Source of the DNA: an uncultured Bacteroidota bacterium
Lineage (GTDB): Bacteria > Bacteroidota > Bacteroidia > Chitinophagales > Chitinophagaceae
DNA length: 53,765 nt
Assembly (NCBI GenBank): GCA_902826165.1
Contig: CADEDV010000023.1
Location: 2,278 to 56,042 of the forward strand
Direction: 5' to 3'
The notes beneath the pieces are model-generated. The model worked only from the letters and a program-made list of their open reading frames with translations. It made no database searches and was not told the origin of the DNA. The position numbers and the translations under genes were made by a program. This document shows, piece by piece, positions 15,628-24,138 of the stretch (positions within the stretch are counted from its first letter, which is position 1; each line of letters begins with the position of its first letter).

Positions 15628-17799
15628 ATGATGCGTAAGCTATTTCTGCTGTTGTTTTTGATCCCTGTACTGGCAGTTGCCCAGCAAAAACAGATCACTC
15701 TCGAAGACATTTATAAGAAAGGAACTTTCCGCGGCGAGTTTGTTCCCGGTTTTGCCGGGGAAGATATTGATAGCCTTGTCAAGGCCGGTGATATAAAGGA
15801 TGAGGCCGGGAAACCCATTTCGCTGGGCGATTATTTAGTAAGTGATGATAAAAAAAGAATCCTGGTTTTCAGCGGCCGTGAATCCATCTACCGCCGGTCT
15901 TCCAAAGCCACAGCCTACCTGCATGATATCATTGCTAAAAAAACAAAGAAGCTGGATGCAGAAAAAGTCATGCACCCCACTTTCTCTCCGGATGGCAGTA
16001 AAATAGCCTATGTAAAGAATAACAATCTTTATCTCTACGATATCGCCACCGGCAGTTCAAGAGCTGTTACCACGGATGGCAAGTGGAATGAGATCATCAA
16101 CGGCAACTGCGACTGGGTATACGAAGAAGAATTTGAATTCACCCGTGCTTATGAATGGAGCCCGAAAGGAAATTATATTGCTTATTACCGCTTTGACGAA
16201 AGCAAAGTAAAGGAATACCAGTTCACACAATTCGACAATACGTATAACAAACAATACACTTATAAATATCCCAAAGCCGGTGAAGAGAATTCCAAAGTGG
16301 AAATACATATTTACGATGTGGCGAATAACAAAGATGTAAAAGCCCAGTACGAACAGGGCGATATCTATATTCCCCGTATCAAATGGACCAAGGATGATAA
16401 CAACCTGGTGGTGTACTGGATGAACCGTCACCAGGATGACCTGAAGCTGTTGCAAACAAATGCACAGACCGGTGCCAGTTCAGTTTTATACGAAGAGAAA
16501 AATAAATACTTCGTGGAGATCAATGATGACTGGTGGTTCCTGAAAGATGGCAAGAACTATCTTTTTACCAGTGAAATGAATGGCTACCGTCATTTATACC
16601 TCTACAGCCTGGATGGTAAAACAAAAACACAGCTCACCAAAGGCAATTATGAAATAACCGAAGTGAATGGTGTGGATGAAGTGAATAAACGTATTTACTA
16701 TACGATGGCTTATCCCCGCCCGATGGACCGCAACCTGTTTGTAACTGATTTCACCGGTAAGAAAACTTACCAGCTCACACAAGGCGAAGCATGGCACCGT
16801 ACAGAACTGAATGAAAGCTTTACACAGTTCCAGGATTACCGTTCGGATCTTAATACACCACAGGTGGTAACGCTGAATGATATTGTGGTTGATAAGAAGA
16901 AAAATATCAGTGCCAAACTGGTAAAGACATTGAATGAAAACAATAAACTGAAAACAAAGCTGGATGAGTTTGCTATCGGTAAAGCCGAGTTTATAAGAGT
17001 ACCGAACAGTAAAGGTGATACCCTCAACGGCTGGATGCTGAAGCCGGCCAACTTTGATGCTTCTAAAAAATATCCTGTCTTGTTCTGTAATTATGGTGGG
17101 CCGGGTTCACAACAAGTAGCCAACCGTTTTGGTGCTGTTAGTATGTGGCACCAGTTGCTGGCGCAAAAAGGATTCATTGTGGTAAGCATTGACAATACCG
17201 GTACTGGTTACCGCGGCGAAGAATTTAAAAAGAAAACCTACCTGCAATTGGGCAAGTTTGAGATCGAAGACCAGATCGATGCGGCTAAATACCTCGGCAA
17301 TATGTCTTTTGTAGACAAAGACAATATCGGTCACTGGGGCTGGAGCTATGGCGGTTTTATGAGTGCCTTAGCCATCACCAAAGGCAATGATGTATTTAGT
17401 GCTGCTGTATCGGTAGCTCCTGTTACCAACTGGCGTTTCTATGATAATATCTACACAGAACGTTACATGCGGACGCCCCAGGAAAATGCAAAAGGCTATG
17501 ATGATAATTCTCCGATCAACTTTACTGATAAGATCAAAGGCAAATACCTGATTGTGCATGGCACGGCAGATGATAATGTGCATTTCCAGAATGCCACCCA
17601 GATGATCACCGCCCTGGTAAAAAGCAATATTGATTTTGAAAGTGCTTATTATCCCAACAAGAACCACGGTATATCCGGGGGACTGGATAATACCACCTTC
17701 CACCTCTGGAGCAAAATGACCAACTGGATACTGGAAAATATGGGCAATTCCAATACGCAGCAATCTGCAAAACCCGCCAAACAACCCAAGGCGTTCTAA
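15628..17799 (+). CDS. Dipeptidyl peptidase IV (S9B serine peptidase), exported
   Basis: 723 residues. It removes N-terminal dipeptides after Pro/Ala in the periplasm. Signal peptide in residues 1-19 (KLFLLLFLIPVLAVA, cleaved before QQK). N-terminal beta-propeller with SPDGSKIAYVKNNNLYLYD near residue 120 and the DPP4 substrate-anchoring Glu pair in DWVYEEEFEFTRAYEWS near residue 165. C-terminal alpha/beta hydrolase domain with catalytic Ser573 in GWSYGG, Asp648 in GTADDNVH and His680 in NKNHGIS. The triad is intact. Two ATGs open the frame; either gives the same signal peptide. One of three S9-family peptidases in the window. Confidence 0.94.
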   Translation: MMRKLFLLLFLIPVLAVAQQKQITLEDIYKKGTFRGEFVPGFAGEDIDSLVKAGDIKDEAGKPISLGDYLVSDDKKRILVFSGRESIYRRSSKATAYLHDIIAKKTKKLDAEKVMHPTFSPDGSKIAYVKNNNLYLYDIATGSSRAVTTDGKWNEIINGNCDWVYEEEFEFTRAYEWSPKGNYIAYYRFDESKVKEYQFTQFDNTYNKQYTYKYPKAGEENSKVEIHIYDVANNKDVKAQYEQGDIYIPRIKWTKDDNNLVVYWMNRHQDDLKLLQTNAQTGASSVLYEEKNKYFVEINDDWWFLKDGKNYLFTSEMNGYRHLYLYSLDGKTKTQLTKGNYEITEVNGVDEVNKRIYYTMAYPRPMDRNLFVTDFTGKKTYQLTQGEAWHRTELNESFTQFQDYRSDLNTPQVVTLNDIVVDKKKNISAKLVKTLNENNKLKTKLDEFAIGKAEFIRVPNSKGDTLNGWMLKPANFDASKKYPVLFCNYGGPGSQQVANRFGAVSMWHQLLAQKGFIVVSIDNTGTGYRGEEFKKKTYLQLGKFEIEDQIDAAKYLGNMSFVDKDNIGHWGWSYGGFMSALAITKGNDVFSAAVSVAPVTNWRFYDNIYTERYMRTPQENAKGYDDNSPINFTDKIKGKYLIVHGTADDNVHFQNATQMITALVKSNIDFESAYYPNKNHGISGGLDNTTFHLWSKMTNWILENMGNSNTQQSAKPAKQPKAF

Positions 17800-17820
17800 C
17801 TTATTAAGCCCTGAAAAAAG

Positions 17821-17852
17821 AAAAGCATCCGCCCGTTGGTGGATGCTTTTTT
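17821..17852 (+). terminator. Rho-independent terminator after DPP IV
   Basis: AAAAGCATCC / GGATGCTTTT stem (10 bp) with a 10-nt loop and a run of six T. Confidence 0.9.
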
Positions 17853-17893
17853 ATGGGAATATCAGAACCTTAAACTCGTTGAACAAAAAAGAA

Positions 17894-17913
17894 CCCCGAC
17901 TCGAAAGTCGGGG
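17894..17913. repeat. Perfect hairpin in the DPP IV-ubiX intergenic region
   Basis: CCCCGACT, loop CGAA, AGTCGGGG: a perfect 8-bp stem with a tetraloop. On the - strand it is followed by TTCTTTTTTG, so it can act as a leftward terminator, yet no leftward gene lies to its right. On the + strand it precedes a tandem ACCATTA repeat (17929-17942) and a 5-codon ORF (17952-17969, MKIHC). It may be a remnant leader or a small RNA end. Confidence 0.6.
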
Positions 17914-18105
17914 GCCCTAATCAAAAACCATTAACCATTAAACCTTATCCTATGAAAATTCATTGCTAATATCGTTATTAATATCATAACACAAAACATT
18001 TGGCTGTAATTTTTTGGCCCAAACGACGAATAATCAGCAGGAAATGAGAATATTTGATTGACCTCAATGGCTCAACAATGAATTTTGTAGTTAAATTAAA
18101 CAGGG
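17914..18105. other. Non-coding stretch upstream of ubiX
   Basis: No gene is seen here. It holds the tandem ACCATTA repeat at 17929-17942, the tiny ORF at 17952-17969 and AT-rich sequence. No TAnnTTTG box was found on either strand within it. Confidence 0.5.
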
Positions 18106-18127
18106 CTTGTAGATTTACAACTACAAG
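18106..18127. promoter_or_regulatory. Inverted repeat, possible regulatory site
   Basis: CTTGTAG (18106-18112), 8-nt gap, CTACAAG (18121-18127). It lies 8 nt from the next palindrome and upstream of ubiX. It could be an operator half-site pair or a weak hairpin. Confidence 0.4.
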
Positions 18128-18135
18128 TAGTATAA

Positions 18136-18147
18136 GCAAACGTTTGC
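18136..18147. promoter_or_regulatory. 12-bp palindrome resembling a LacI-family operator
   Basis: GCAAACGTTTGC, a perfect palindrome 54 nt before the ubiX ATG. LacI/GalR-family operators (for example PurR and CcpA sites) share the central AAACGTTT-like core. No LacI-family gene lies in the window, so the regulator is unknown. Confidence 0.45.
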
Positions 18148-18201
18148 GCAAATTCAGCTATCTTCCACCAACTTTTTGCAGCTTTGAACAGTTATAACAG
18201 C

Positions 18202-18759
18202 ATGAAAAAAATAGTTATTGCCATCACGGGTGCCAGTGGTTCCATCTATGCAAAGAACCTGCTCGACAAGCTGCTTGCCGCCAAAGAACAATGGAATGAG
18301 TTGTCGGTAGTGATGACAGAGAATGCCAAACTGGTCTGGGAAACAGAGCTTGACAACAAAGCTTATGCGGATTACCCGGTTAAATTTTATTCCACTACTG
18401 ATTTCATGGCACCCTTTGCATCGGGTTCGGGACAATACGATACGATGATCATCATCCCCTGCTCGATGGGAACCTTAGGACGCATTGCTACCGGCATATC
18501 CAATGACCTGGTCACCCGTGCTGCTGATGTGGTATTGAAAGAAAGAAGAAAGCTGATCTGTGTGATCCGTGACACTCCCTACAATCTTATTCATATCCGC
18601 AATATGGAGACCCTGACCCTGGCAGGTGCTGTTATCTGCCCGGCCACTCCCTCCTTTTACAGCAAACCCCAAACCATCGAAGAAGTAGCCGCCACGGTTG
18701 TTGACCGGGTACTCGATCTCGCCGGTATTAATATAAAAACATTTCGCTGGGGAAACTAA
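18202..18759 (+). CDS. ubiX: Flavin prenyltransferase UbiX
   Basis: 185 residues from the ATG at 18202; an upstream in-frame TTG at 18184 would add only six unlike residues. UbiX joins a dimethylallyl group to FMN, making the prenylated flavin used by UbiD-type decarboxylases, in the cytoplasm. Motifs: ITGASGSIYAKNLL near residue 7 (flavin/phosphate loop), IIPCSMGTLGRIATGISNDL near residue 84 with the conserved Ser, and KERRKLICVIRDTPYNLIHIRNM near residue 114. No ubiD is adjacent. Upstream lie two palindromic sites that may control it. The gene converges on the barrel-protein gene at 18811. Confidence 0.93.
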   Translation: MKKIVIAITGASGSIYAKNLLDKLLAAKEQWNELSVVMTENAKLVWETELDNKAYADYPVKFYSTTDFMAPFASGSGQYDTMIIIPCSMGTLGRIATGISNDLVTRAADVVLKERRKLICVIRDTPYNLIHIRNMETLTLAGAVICPATPSFYSKPQTIEEVAATVVDRVLDLAGINIKTFRWGN

Positions 18760-18810
18760 AAGAGGCCATCCGCTGATGACCTCCTTGAAATGATAAGGGT
18801 AATGGTACGA

Positions 18811-20280
18811 TTATTTTGTTACCGCATTATTCAGCATACTGGTCTTTTTAGTATGCTTGTTAAACGGCTTTACCAGTACAGAAAATAAGACACCGGTTCC
18901 ACTCAGTTTAATATTACCAAAGCCTACCCCGGACAACGGAATTTTTACATAGGGCTCAGCAGCTATGGAGAATGTGTTGCTTAGCTTACGCTGGTAACCT
19001 CCCGATAAAGTCAGTATGGAGAACAGGTGCTTGTTTTCATTATTAACGGAATGCCTGTAAGTATAAGTGGGCTGGCCGGGATAATTATACACATAATCAT
19101 AGTCTTCTTTCTTCATGATCAGTGTGGAAACAGCTGCTCCTCCAAAGAATCCCTGCTTTTCAGAACGACTGAAATTATACGAAAGACTCAGCGGTATCTC
19201 ATACACTTTACAATCAGCATCGATCTTCGTCAGGTATTGTATACCCGGTATCGGTACTCCCGGTTTATATTGCTCCGGCGATGCTGTGTACACTTTATTC
19301 GCCATATAAAAGCCCGTTCTTACCGTAAGCCTGTTTTTAAATGTATAACCTAACCCTGCACCCGTAAGCAATCTTGTCTTTCCAAGCGTACTGGTACCCA
19401 CGGCACTGATATCAGGACCGGCTGATACACTGATAAAGAAGGGGCTTTTCTCTTTTTGCTTTGCAGCTTGTTTTTTGGCAACCGGCTCTGTTGCCACAGG
19501 GGCTTCTGCATTGGGTTCAGCAATGGCTGGTTGATCAGCCGCCGGTTTCTTCTCTTCGTTTACTGAAGTGGGTGCAACCTTACTAACGGGTTTGTTTCCC
19601 GAAACTACCGCTGCCGGATCACTGGTTGTATTTATTGAAGGCGTTTCTTTTTTCTGCATGGTCACCGGCTCAGCAATTTTATCAGGAACGTTTACTGAAA
19701 CAATCGCTTTATCATTTACTGGTGCAGCTTTAGTGGTTTTTTTCTTTTTACCAATACCTGGGGAATTTGTTGTAATCAGTTGTTCAGCTTCTTTATTCAA
19801 ACCAATCCCCGCAGGTTGTACAAACCTCTTTTGATCACTCAATGATCCTGCACCTGCCGGCTCAACTATTTTCTTATCAGTATCAGTTGCTGTTGTAACT
19901 GAACTTCCGTCCGCATTTGTATTGTTGGCAGTAGTAGCATCTTTTTCAGGAGTCGTGGCTCTTTCGTTTTCAGTTGCTGAACTTGCCGCTGAACCGGGAG
20001 TAACTGTTCTATTAGTATTCTTTTCGGAACCTGTGCTGGCAACAGCTGTTGCGGACTCTTCCTTCTTCCATGGTTTCTCCATGAACAGCCAGGCAGCACC
20101 GCTACCGAGTAAAAGCAACGCAAACAACCAGAAGAAAAAGAAACGTCTTCTTTTTTTCTCGGGTTGCGGCATATGCTTATCCAGCAGTGCTTCCATCTTA
20201 TCCCAGGCCTTTTCATCATAGGTCGGGTGATGGTTATCTGCCGCATCTTTTATCCTGTTATCAAAATCGTCAAACTGCAT
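18811..20280 (-). CDS. Sigma-coupled membrane protein: cytoplasmic head, one TM helix, long linker, C-terminal beta-barrel-like domain
   Basis: 489 residues from the ATG at 20280, which overlaps the end of the ECF sigma gene by 11 bp; the upstream 40-residue extension lies in the sigma gene and is rejected. Order: acidic cytoplasmic head (1-43, DDFDNRIKDAADNHHPTYDEKAWDKM compressed in the first 30 residues), basic KKRRR stop, TM helix (about 47-66), a very long Lys/Ala/Thr/Pro/Glu linker (about 70-280), then amphipathic beta strands (about 290-470) with LLTGAGLGYTFKNRLTVRTGFY and YEIPLSLSYNFSR, as in small outer-membrane barrels. Its place suggests an anti-sigma or signal-transducing partner (inference); no zinc anti-sigma motif is seen. 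Confidence 0.78.
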   Translation of the reverse strand: MQFDDFDNRIKDAADNHHPTYDEKAWDKMEALLDKHMPQPEKKRRRFFFFWLFALLLLGSGAAWLFMEKPWKKEESATAVASTGSEKNTNRTVTPGSAASSATENERATTPEKDATTANNTNADGSSVTTATDTDKKIVEPAGAGSLSDQKRFVQPAGIGLNKEAEQLITTNSPGIGKKKKTTKAAPVNDKAIVSVNVPDKIAEPVTMQKKETPSINTTSDPAAVVSGNKPVSKVAPTSVNEEKKPAADQPAIAEPNAEAPVATEPVAKKQAAKQKEKSPFFISVSAGPDISAVGTSTLGKTRLLTGAGLGYTFKNRLTVRTGFYMANKVYTASPEQYKPGVPIPGIQYLTKIDADCKVYEIPLSLSYNFSRSEKQGFFGGAAVSTLIMKKEDYDYVYNYPGQPTYTYRHSVNNENKHLFSILTLSGGYQRKLSNTFSIAAEPYVKIPLSGVGFGNIKLSGTGVLFSVLVKPFNKHTKKTSMLNNAVTK

Positions 20281-20872
20281 TTTTCGCTTCCTCTGTTTGA
20301 TTTTGTTTAAATAATATCTTTTGCAACTGTCTCCGGGCTTTGGACAAATTCGATTTAGAAGTACCCGTTGAAATGCCCAGTTGCGCAGCAATTTCATCAT
20401 GGCTCAGCCCGTCAATGATAAATAGGTTCAGCACCGTCCTGTACCCCGGCGAGAGGTCCTGTATGCCCCGGATGATCTCATCATACGATATCTTATCCAC
20501 CGCATCCTCTCCTTTGGCAGGCACCTGCATGATCACCGGGTCAATATCCGTTATCATCCGTTGCTTATGGTATTTCCGGAAATGATCAATGGCGGTATAG
20601 ACCATGATCTTCCGCAGCCAGCCCTTGAAGGAACTGACCACATCCGCATAAGCCGGACTGTAATGATGTATCTCCCGGAAAACTTTCAGGAATCCATCAT
20701 TCAGTATCTCCACAGCATCATCAACATTGTTGGTGTAACGGTCGCAGATGGCCATAGCATAGCCATAGAAAGAGTTGTAGATGATTTTCTGACTCTCTCT
20801 TTTATTCAGGGCACAAGCCCCGACATGGTAGGTCAATTCCTCAGCTGAAAGCAAATATTGATCGGGTTTCAT
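20270..20872 (-). CDS. ECF-type RNA polymerase sigma factor
   Basis: 200 residues with sigma-70 region 2 (about 30-105: YGYAMAICDRYTNNVDDAVEILNDGFLKVF, then FKGWLRKIMVYTAIDHFRKY) and region 4 (about 130-190: LSPGYRTVLNLFIIDGLSHDEIAAQLGIS then SNLSKARRQLQKIL). There is no region 1 or 3, as in ECF sigma factors. It directs RNA polymerase to a set of target promoters in response to an envelope signal. It overlaps the next gene by 11 bp, which suggests translational coupling with the putative membrane partner. No TAnnTTTG box was found upstream, so its own promoter is unresolved and may be autoregulated. Confidence 0.92.
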   Translation of the reverse strand: MKPDQYLLSAEELTYHVGACALNKRESQKIIYNSFYGYAMAICDRYTNNVDDAVEILNDGFLKVFREIHHYSPAYADVVSSFKGWLRKIMVYTAIDHFRKYHKQRMITDIDPVIMQVPAKGEDAVDKISYDEIIRGIQDLSPGYRTVLNLFIIDGLSHDEIAAQLGISTGTSKSNLSKARRQLQKILFKQNQTEEAKNAV

Positions 20873-20999
20873 CAGCTAAATCGGAAAACGGGGATAAATG
20901 GTTGCCGTTCCCTTGTAAATTAATGCTTTCCGCAACACCGACGGAATAACCAAAAACGGGGATAACCCGGCAACCGGCAAGTAGGCTGATTTACAAGCT

Positions 21000-22040
21000 T
21001 CAGGGAAGTAAAAATTTCTTTTGCCAGGGCCTTAAAAAGGCAATAAGAACCAGCAGAAGGACCGCCACGAACCAACCCCCGGCATCCGAAAATAACCAGG
21101 GCCGCAGGGGACTGTAAAACACAAGAGCCCCCAATATGATAGCTGTTCCAAAAGATAGCCCGACCGCCTGTTCTGTTCTTCCCTTCATGGAATGGATAAG
21201 CAGGGACGTGGTGGCCGGGATGCCCGATTGCAGCAACCCGATTCCGATACAGAACAGTAATAATTCATCTTTAAAGAAATTCAGCAGCGGGGTGGCTGCT
21301 GCCAGCGATACCAGCGTATAAAACCGCCATCCTACCCGGTCAGCGATCCAGCCGCCTGCTATCTTACCCATAAAAGCAGCGGCGGCAATAGCGATCAGCC
21401 AGTGATAATCTTTTTCGTGAATAAGCTGGAAGATATTCCAGATCACCGAACGGAGAGAGATGACCGTCAGCAAAATGATCATGATGATATCGTGCCGGTC
21501 AAGTGAGATTGCAGGTGCTGATTGAACTATATCTTTTTGTTCTGCATCCTTTACCGGTACAAAATAAATTCCACCCAGGAATACAGATGCCGCCACAAGG
21601 AGGTACAGCCAAATATCAGCACCGGCATAAGCCCAGTAACCACCGGCTATCAGACCCATCACACCCGGTGCAGCAAACAAACCAATATCTGCGGCTTTAT
21701 TTTGCCGGGCACACACCGTACCGCCTGCCACATGATAGATTGCCGAAGCCACCCCGGCCAGCACAATGGATAATTGCGGTGCCGGCAGGAAAAAACTAAC
21801 CGCCAAAACATTCAATCCATAAGCCAGCAGCAAAAAACGTTTGGGTTGTTTCCATTTCTCCAGCCACAGGGCAACCGGGTACTGGCCGCCAAAAGCGATT
21901 AAATTATACAGGAAAAGGCCAAGGCTTATTTGAAAGAGGTCTGCATTCAATTGTACCAGCCTGCCGAGAAAATAGCCGGCAATAAGATCATTCAGGCCAT
22001 GCCCCAGTGCCAGGAATAATATGACCGCTTTCCGGTTCAT
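21000..22040 (-). CDS. MFS transporter, fosmidomycin-resistance-like
   Basis: 346 residues from the ATG at 22040; an upstream 38-residue extension lies in the preceding gene and is rejected. About ten to twelve hydrophobic segments cover the whole length. It opens with FLALGHGLNDLIAGYFLG, like Fsr-type major facilitator proteins, and has the charged loops WLEKWKQPKR and GKIAGGWIADRVGWR (motif A-like GxxxDRxG). Substrate unknown. It is somewhat short for an MFS permease (usual 390-420). It overlaps the upstream membrane-protein gene by 4 bp (ATGA), so the two are probably translated together. Confidence 0.8.
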   Translation of the reverse strand: MNRKAVILFLALGHGLNDLIAGYFLGRLVQLNADLFQISLGLFLYNLIAFGGQYPVALWLEKWKQPKRFLLLAYGLNVLAVSFFLPAPQLSIVLAGVASAIYHVAGGTVCARQNKAADIGLFAAPGVMGLIAGGYWAYAGADIWLYLLVAASVFLGGIYFVPVKDAEQKDIVQSAPAISLDRHDIIMIILLTVISLRSVIWNIFQLIHEKDYHWLIAIAAAAFMGKIAGGWIADRVGWRFYTLVSLAAATPLLNFFKDELLLFCIGIGLLQSGIPATTSLLIHSMKGRTEQAVGLSFGTAIILGALVFYSPLRPWLFSDAGGWFVAVLLLVLIAFLRPWQKKFLLP

Positions 22041-22429
22041 CTTCCCATCCCGATAAGAACCAGGAAGGCATAGGTGGGAACGTTCATCACTACTGCCACC
22101 ACAAAACTTTGCTTTGCAGGTTTGGCCCTGTTCAGAAGAAACAGAACGCCCCATTCCATCAGTACCGACATGATATATAGCACAAACAGGTTGAACAAGT
22201 CGGTGGAATTAAAAAAATCACTTACAAATTCAATCAGCACAAAACCAAGCGTAAACGTAGCTAGGTTGGCCAGGAAGGAATCCAGGAAGGCTTTTTTGAA
22301 TTTTATATTGTACTTCATCAGTATCATGACCACCGCCTCGGCCAGGATGGCGAAGAGCACAAAAGCAACAAACAAGGCAAAGAAAAAATAATAGAGCCCG
22401 GCACCGCCGGCATCGAGTAAGTAAAGCAT
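22037..22429 (-). CDS. Small four-helix membrane protein, function unknown
   Basis: 130 residues with four hydrophobic segments (about 10-37, 48-70, 76-96, 105-127) and short polar loops. The first helix is Phe-rich (YYFFFALFVAFVLFAI). No family is recognised. It is the first gene of a two-gene unit with the MFS permease (4-bp overlap), which suggests linked roles, perhaps as an accessory subunit (inference). No promoter box was found in the 180 nt upstream. Confidence 0.7.
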   Translation of the reverse strand: MLYLLDAGGAGLYYFFFALFVAFVLFAILAEAVVMILMKYNIKFKKAFLDSFLANLATFTLGFVLIEFVSDFFNSTDLFNLFVLYIMSVLMEWGVLFLLNRAKPAKQSFVVAVVMNVPTYAFLVLIGMGR

Positions 22430-22564
22430 GGTGGGTTATTTGCTTAAATGTACTGATAAACCCAGAAGGTTTTATACCCGCTGCTGGGTACTAAGAGAAG
22501 ATTACTGGAATAAAAAACTAAGGGTTTTCAAACTCCTTAATTTTTGAAAGTTGAGATTGGACAG

Positions 22565-22610
22565 TGTAAATTTATGTGTTGTGTGTAACCTTTGACCGAC
22601 ATTCTACTTT
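22565..22610 (+). repeat. Shared upstream element, copy 1 (before AT-rich orphan gene)
   Basis: TGTAAATTTA then TGTGTTGTGTGTAACC, and CTACTTT 14-20 nt further on, just before the ATG at 22612. A co-linear similar segment lies at 25216-25260 before another AT-rich orphan gene. It could be a shared promoter or a cassette/insertion boundary. Confidence 0.6.
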
Positions 22611-22611
22611 T

Positions 22612-23385
22612 ATGTGGCCTTTTAAGAAAAAAACTGTTCAGCCAGACATATTACCGATAACTTTTACAACCATCATTTGCATTCCGGGAATTTGGAATAC
22701 TTGGGACGAATTCATACTATCAGTAGTAGCTTCAACAAACGGAGAATATTTAGCGGCAGGTCATATTCTTATGAATGCTAAGAAGGAAAGATATTATACT
22801 ATTGAATTTTGCGAACATGATGAAAGAATGCAAGAATCTTTTAAATATGCTGGCATGGCAACTAGAGTGACTGGCAACTTTCTGGAGCAAATTGGAAACC
22901 ACAAGCATGTGATTTATATTTCTGGCCAGACAGGAAGCTTAGAAGAAGCTGAATATATAGCGTTTGCTGCGGAAGCTATCCTAAAAGCGGGTGGGATTGG
23001 AATTAAAATTGAAACAACAGGCAAAGCATTTGAAAAAGACAAGTGGTATAGCATGCTTGAATCATTTAAAGAATCAAACTTGTATGAAATGTTTGTAGTT
23101 GACTCAATTGTCAACGAAGAAGGCTCTGTTTATTCTTGCGGAATGCAGAATTTAGGTTATAAAGACACAATTACATCAGGTGAGGAATTCCAAACTGCTG
23201 CTAACTTAATTAGGATTTTTGGATACTATCAAATTGTTGACAAACCAACAATACAAAACAGCCAGACATTTAGCACAAGTATAGAATCAACAAAGTATAG
23301 AATTACAGAAGAGTTAAATCAACCATACAAAGGAGACGAACAATTTGAAAACCCTTTCGGAATGTGGCGACTGACAAAAGAGTAG
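22612..23385 (+). CDS. Cytoplasmic protein of uncertain family, possibly DUF4261-like (AT-rich orphan gene)
   Basis: 257 residues from the ATG at 22612 (MWPFKKKTVQP); the 12 residues before it look unlike a protein start. No signal peptide is seen. The middle holds HVIYISGQTGSLEEAEYIAF near residue 103 and AILKAGGIGIKIETTGKAF near residue 125, then YSCGMQNLGYKDTI near residue 172 and a tail ending NPFGMWRLTKE. That layout recalls DUF4261-type proteins, but this is from memory and unverified. The gene is clearly more AT-rich than its neighbours and stands alone, which fits horizontal gain. It carries the repeated upstream element at 22565-22610. Confidence 0.7.
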   Translation: MWPFKKKTVQPDILPITFTTIICIPGIWNTWDEFILSVVASTNGEYLAAGHILMNAKKERYYTIEFCEHDERMQESFKYAGMATRVTGNFLEQIGNHKHVIYISGQTGSLEEAEYIAFAAEAILKAGGIGIKIETTGKAFEKDKWYSMLESFKESNLYEMFVVDSIVNEEGSVYSCGMQNLGYKDTITSGEEFQTAANLIRIFGYYQIVDKPTIQNSQTFSTSIESTKYRITEELNQPYKGDEQFENPFGMWRLTKE

Positions 23386-23580
23386 AAAGACTGGCGGAAG
23401 GAATAACAATCACCGTTTTTCTACTATCAGCTAGTATCGGGCTTAACCGAATTCTATTTGGCTTTTAGTTGTTAACTTCATCATCAGGTTTTAATCAGCT
23501 TCAGTTGACGCCAGACAGTTATTAAATACCAGCCCTGCGCCAAGCCTCGAATGTTAGCAGTAATTAAAAAATTTCAAAAA

Positions 23581-23970
23581 ATGAAAAGAATAATGCTCCC
23601 CATATTTCTCGTTTTGACATCTACCATATGTTACTCCCAATTAAATAATATTGTTGGTGCATGGCTTTGGCAAGATTCTACTACTTCATTTTCTTTACTT
23701 ATACACGACGATGGTACCATCGAAAAATTCAGTCGGCCTATTAACGACCCGACTCCGCCCAAAAATCGCAAAGAAGGTACCTATAAATTTATAAACAATA
23801 AAAAATTAGTAATAATCTGGGCAGACAAAAGTACTGAGACGGATAAAGTAAAGTTTATTGCTAACGGCAGATTGGAAATCGAAATGAAAAGCCTAAAAAG
23901 CGACGTCCGCAAAACATATATTTTCGTAAAAGTTATTGATGAAGAAGTAGAAATACCACCAAGAAATTAA
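23581..23970 (+). CDS. Small exported protein, lipocalin-like (AT-rich)
   Basis: 129 residues from the ATG at 23581, which opens a signal peptide (MKRIMLPIFLVLTSTICYSQ, cleaved near residue 19). The mature part begins NNIVGAWLWQDSTTSFSLLI, then IHDDGTIEKF and EGTYKFINNKKLVIIW, the pattern of small lipocalin-like or calycin beta-sheet domains in Bacteroidota. No catalytic residues can be named. It is AT-rich like the gene at 22612 and has no operon partner. It probably sits in the periplasm. Confidence 0.65.
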   Translation: MKRIMLPIFLVLTSTICYSQLNNIVGAWLWQDSTTSFSLLIHDDGTIEKFSRPINDPTPPKNRKEGTYKFINNKKLVIIWADKSTETDKVKFIANGRLEIEMKSLKSDVRKTYIFVKVIDEEVEIPPRN

Positions 23971-23992
23971 CTACAGCCCACATGAACTGTGT

Positions 23993-24009
23993 AAAAAACC
24001 AAGTTTTTT
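23993..24009 (+). terminator. Possible terminator (A/T stem) after the lipocalin-like gene
   Basis: AAAAAAC / GTTTTTT with a 3-nt loop, 22 nt after the stop codon. The stem is almost all A-T, so confidence is limited. Confidence 0.45.
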
Positions 24010-24138
24010 GGGGTTTAGCTGAACAATAATTAGGTTGATACAAACTGTTGCCTTATTGTTTCAAATACTTACTTAAGTAGTAATACAACTCCCATTGCTC
24101 CCTATCTTCGCCCTTCCTCCATAACCATCCACTTTATC

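Noticed and set aside
23501-23560. attC-like or cassette-boundary site before the lipocalin-like gene
   Set aside because: No complete pair of GTTRRRY/RYYYAAC core sites was found and there is no integrase in the window; composition alone is not enough.
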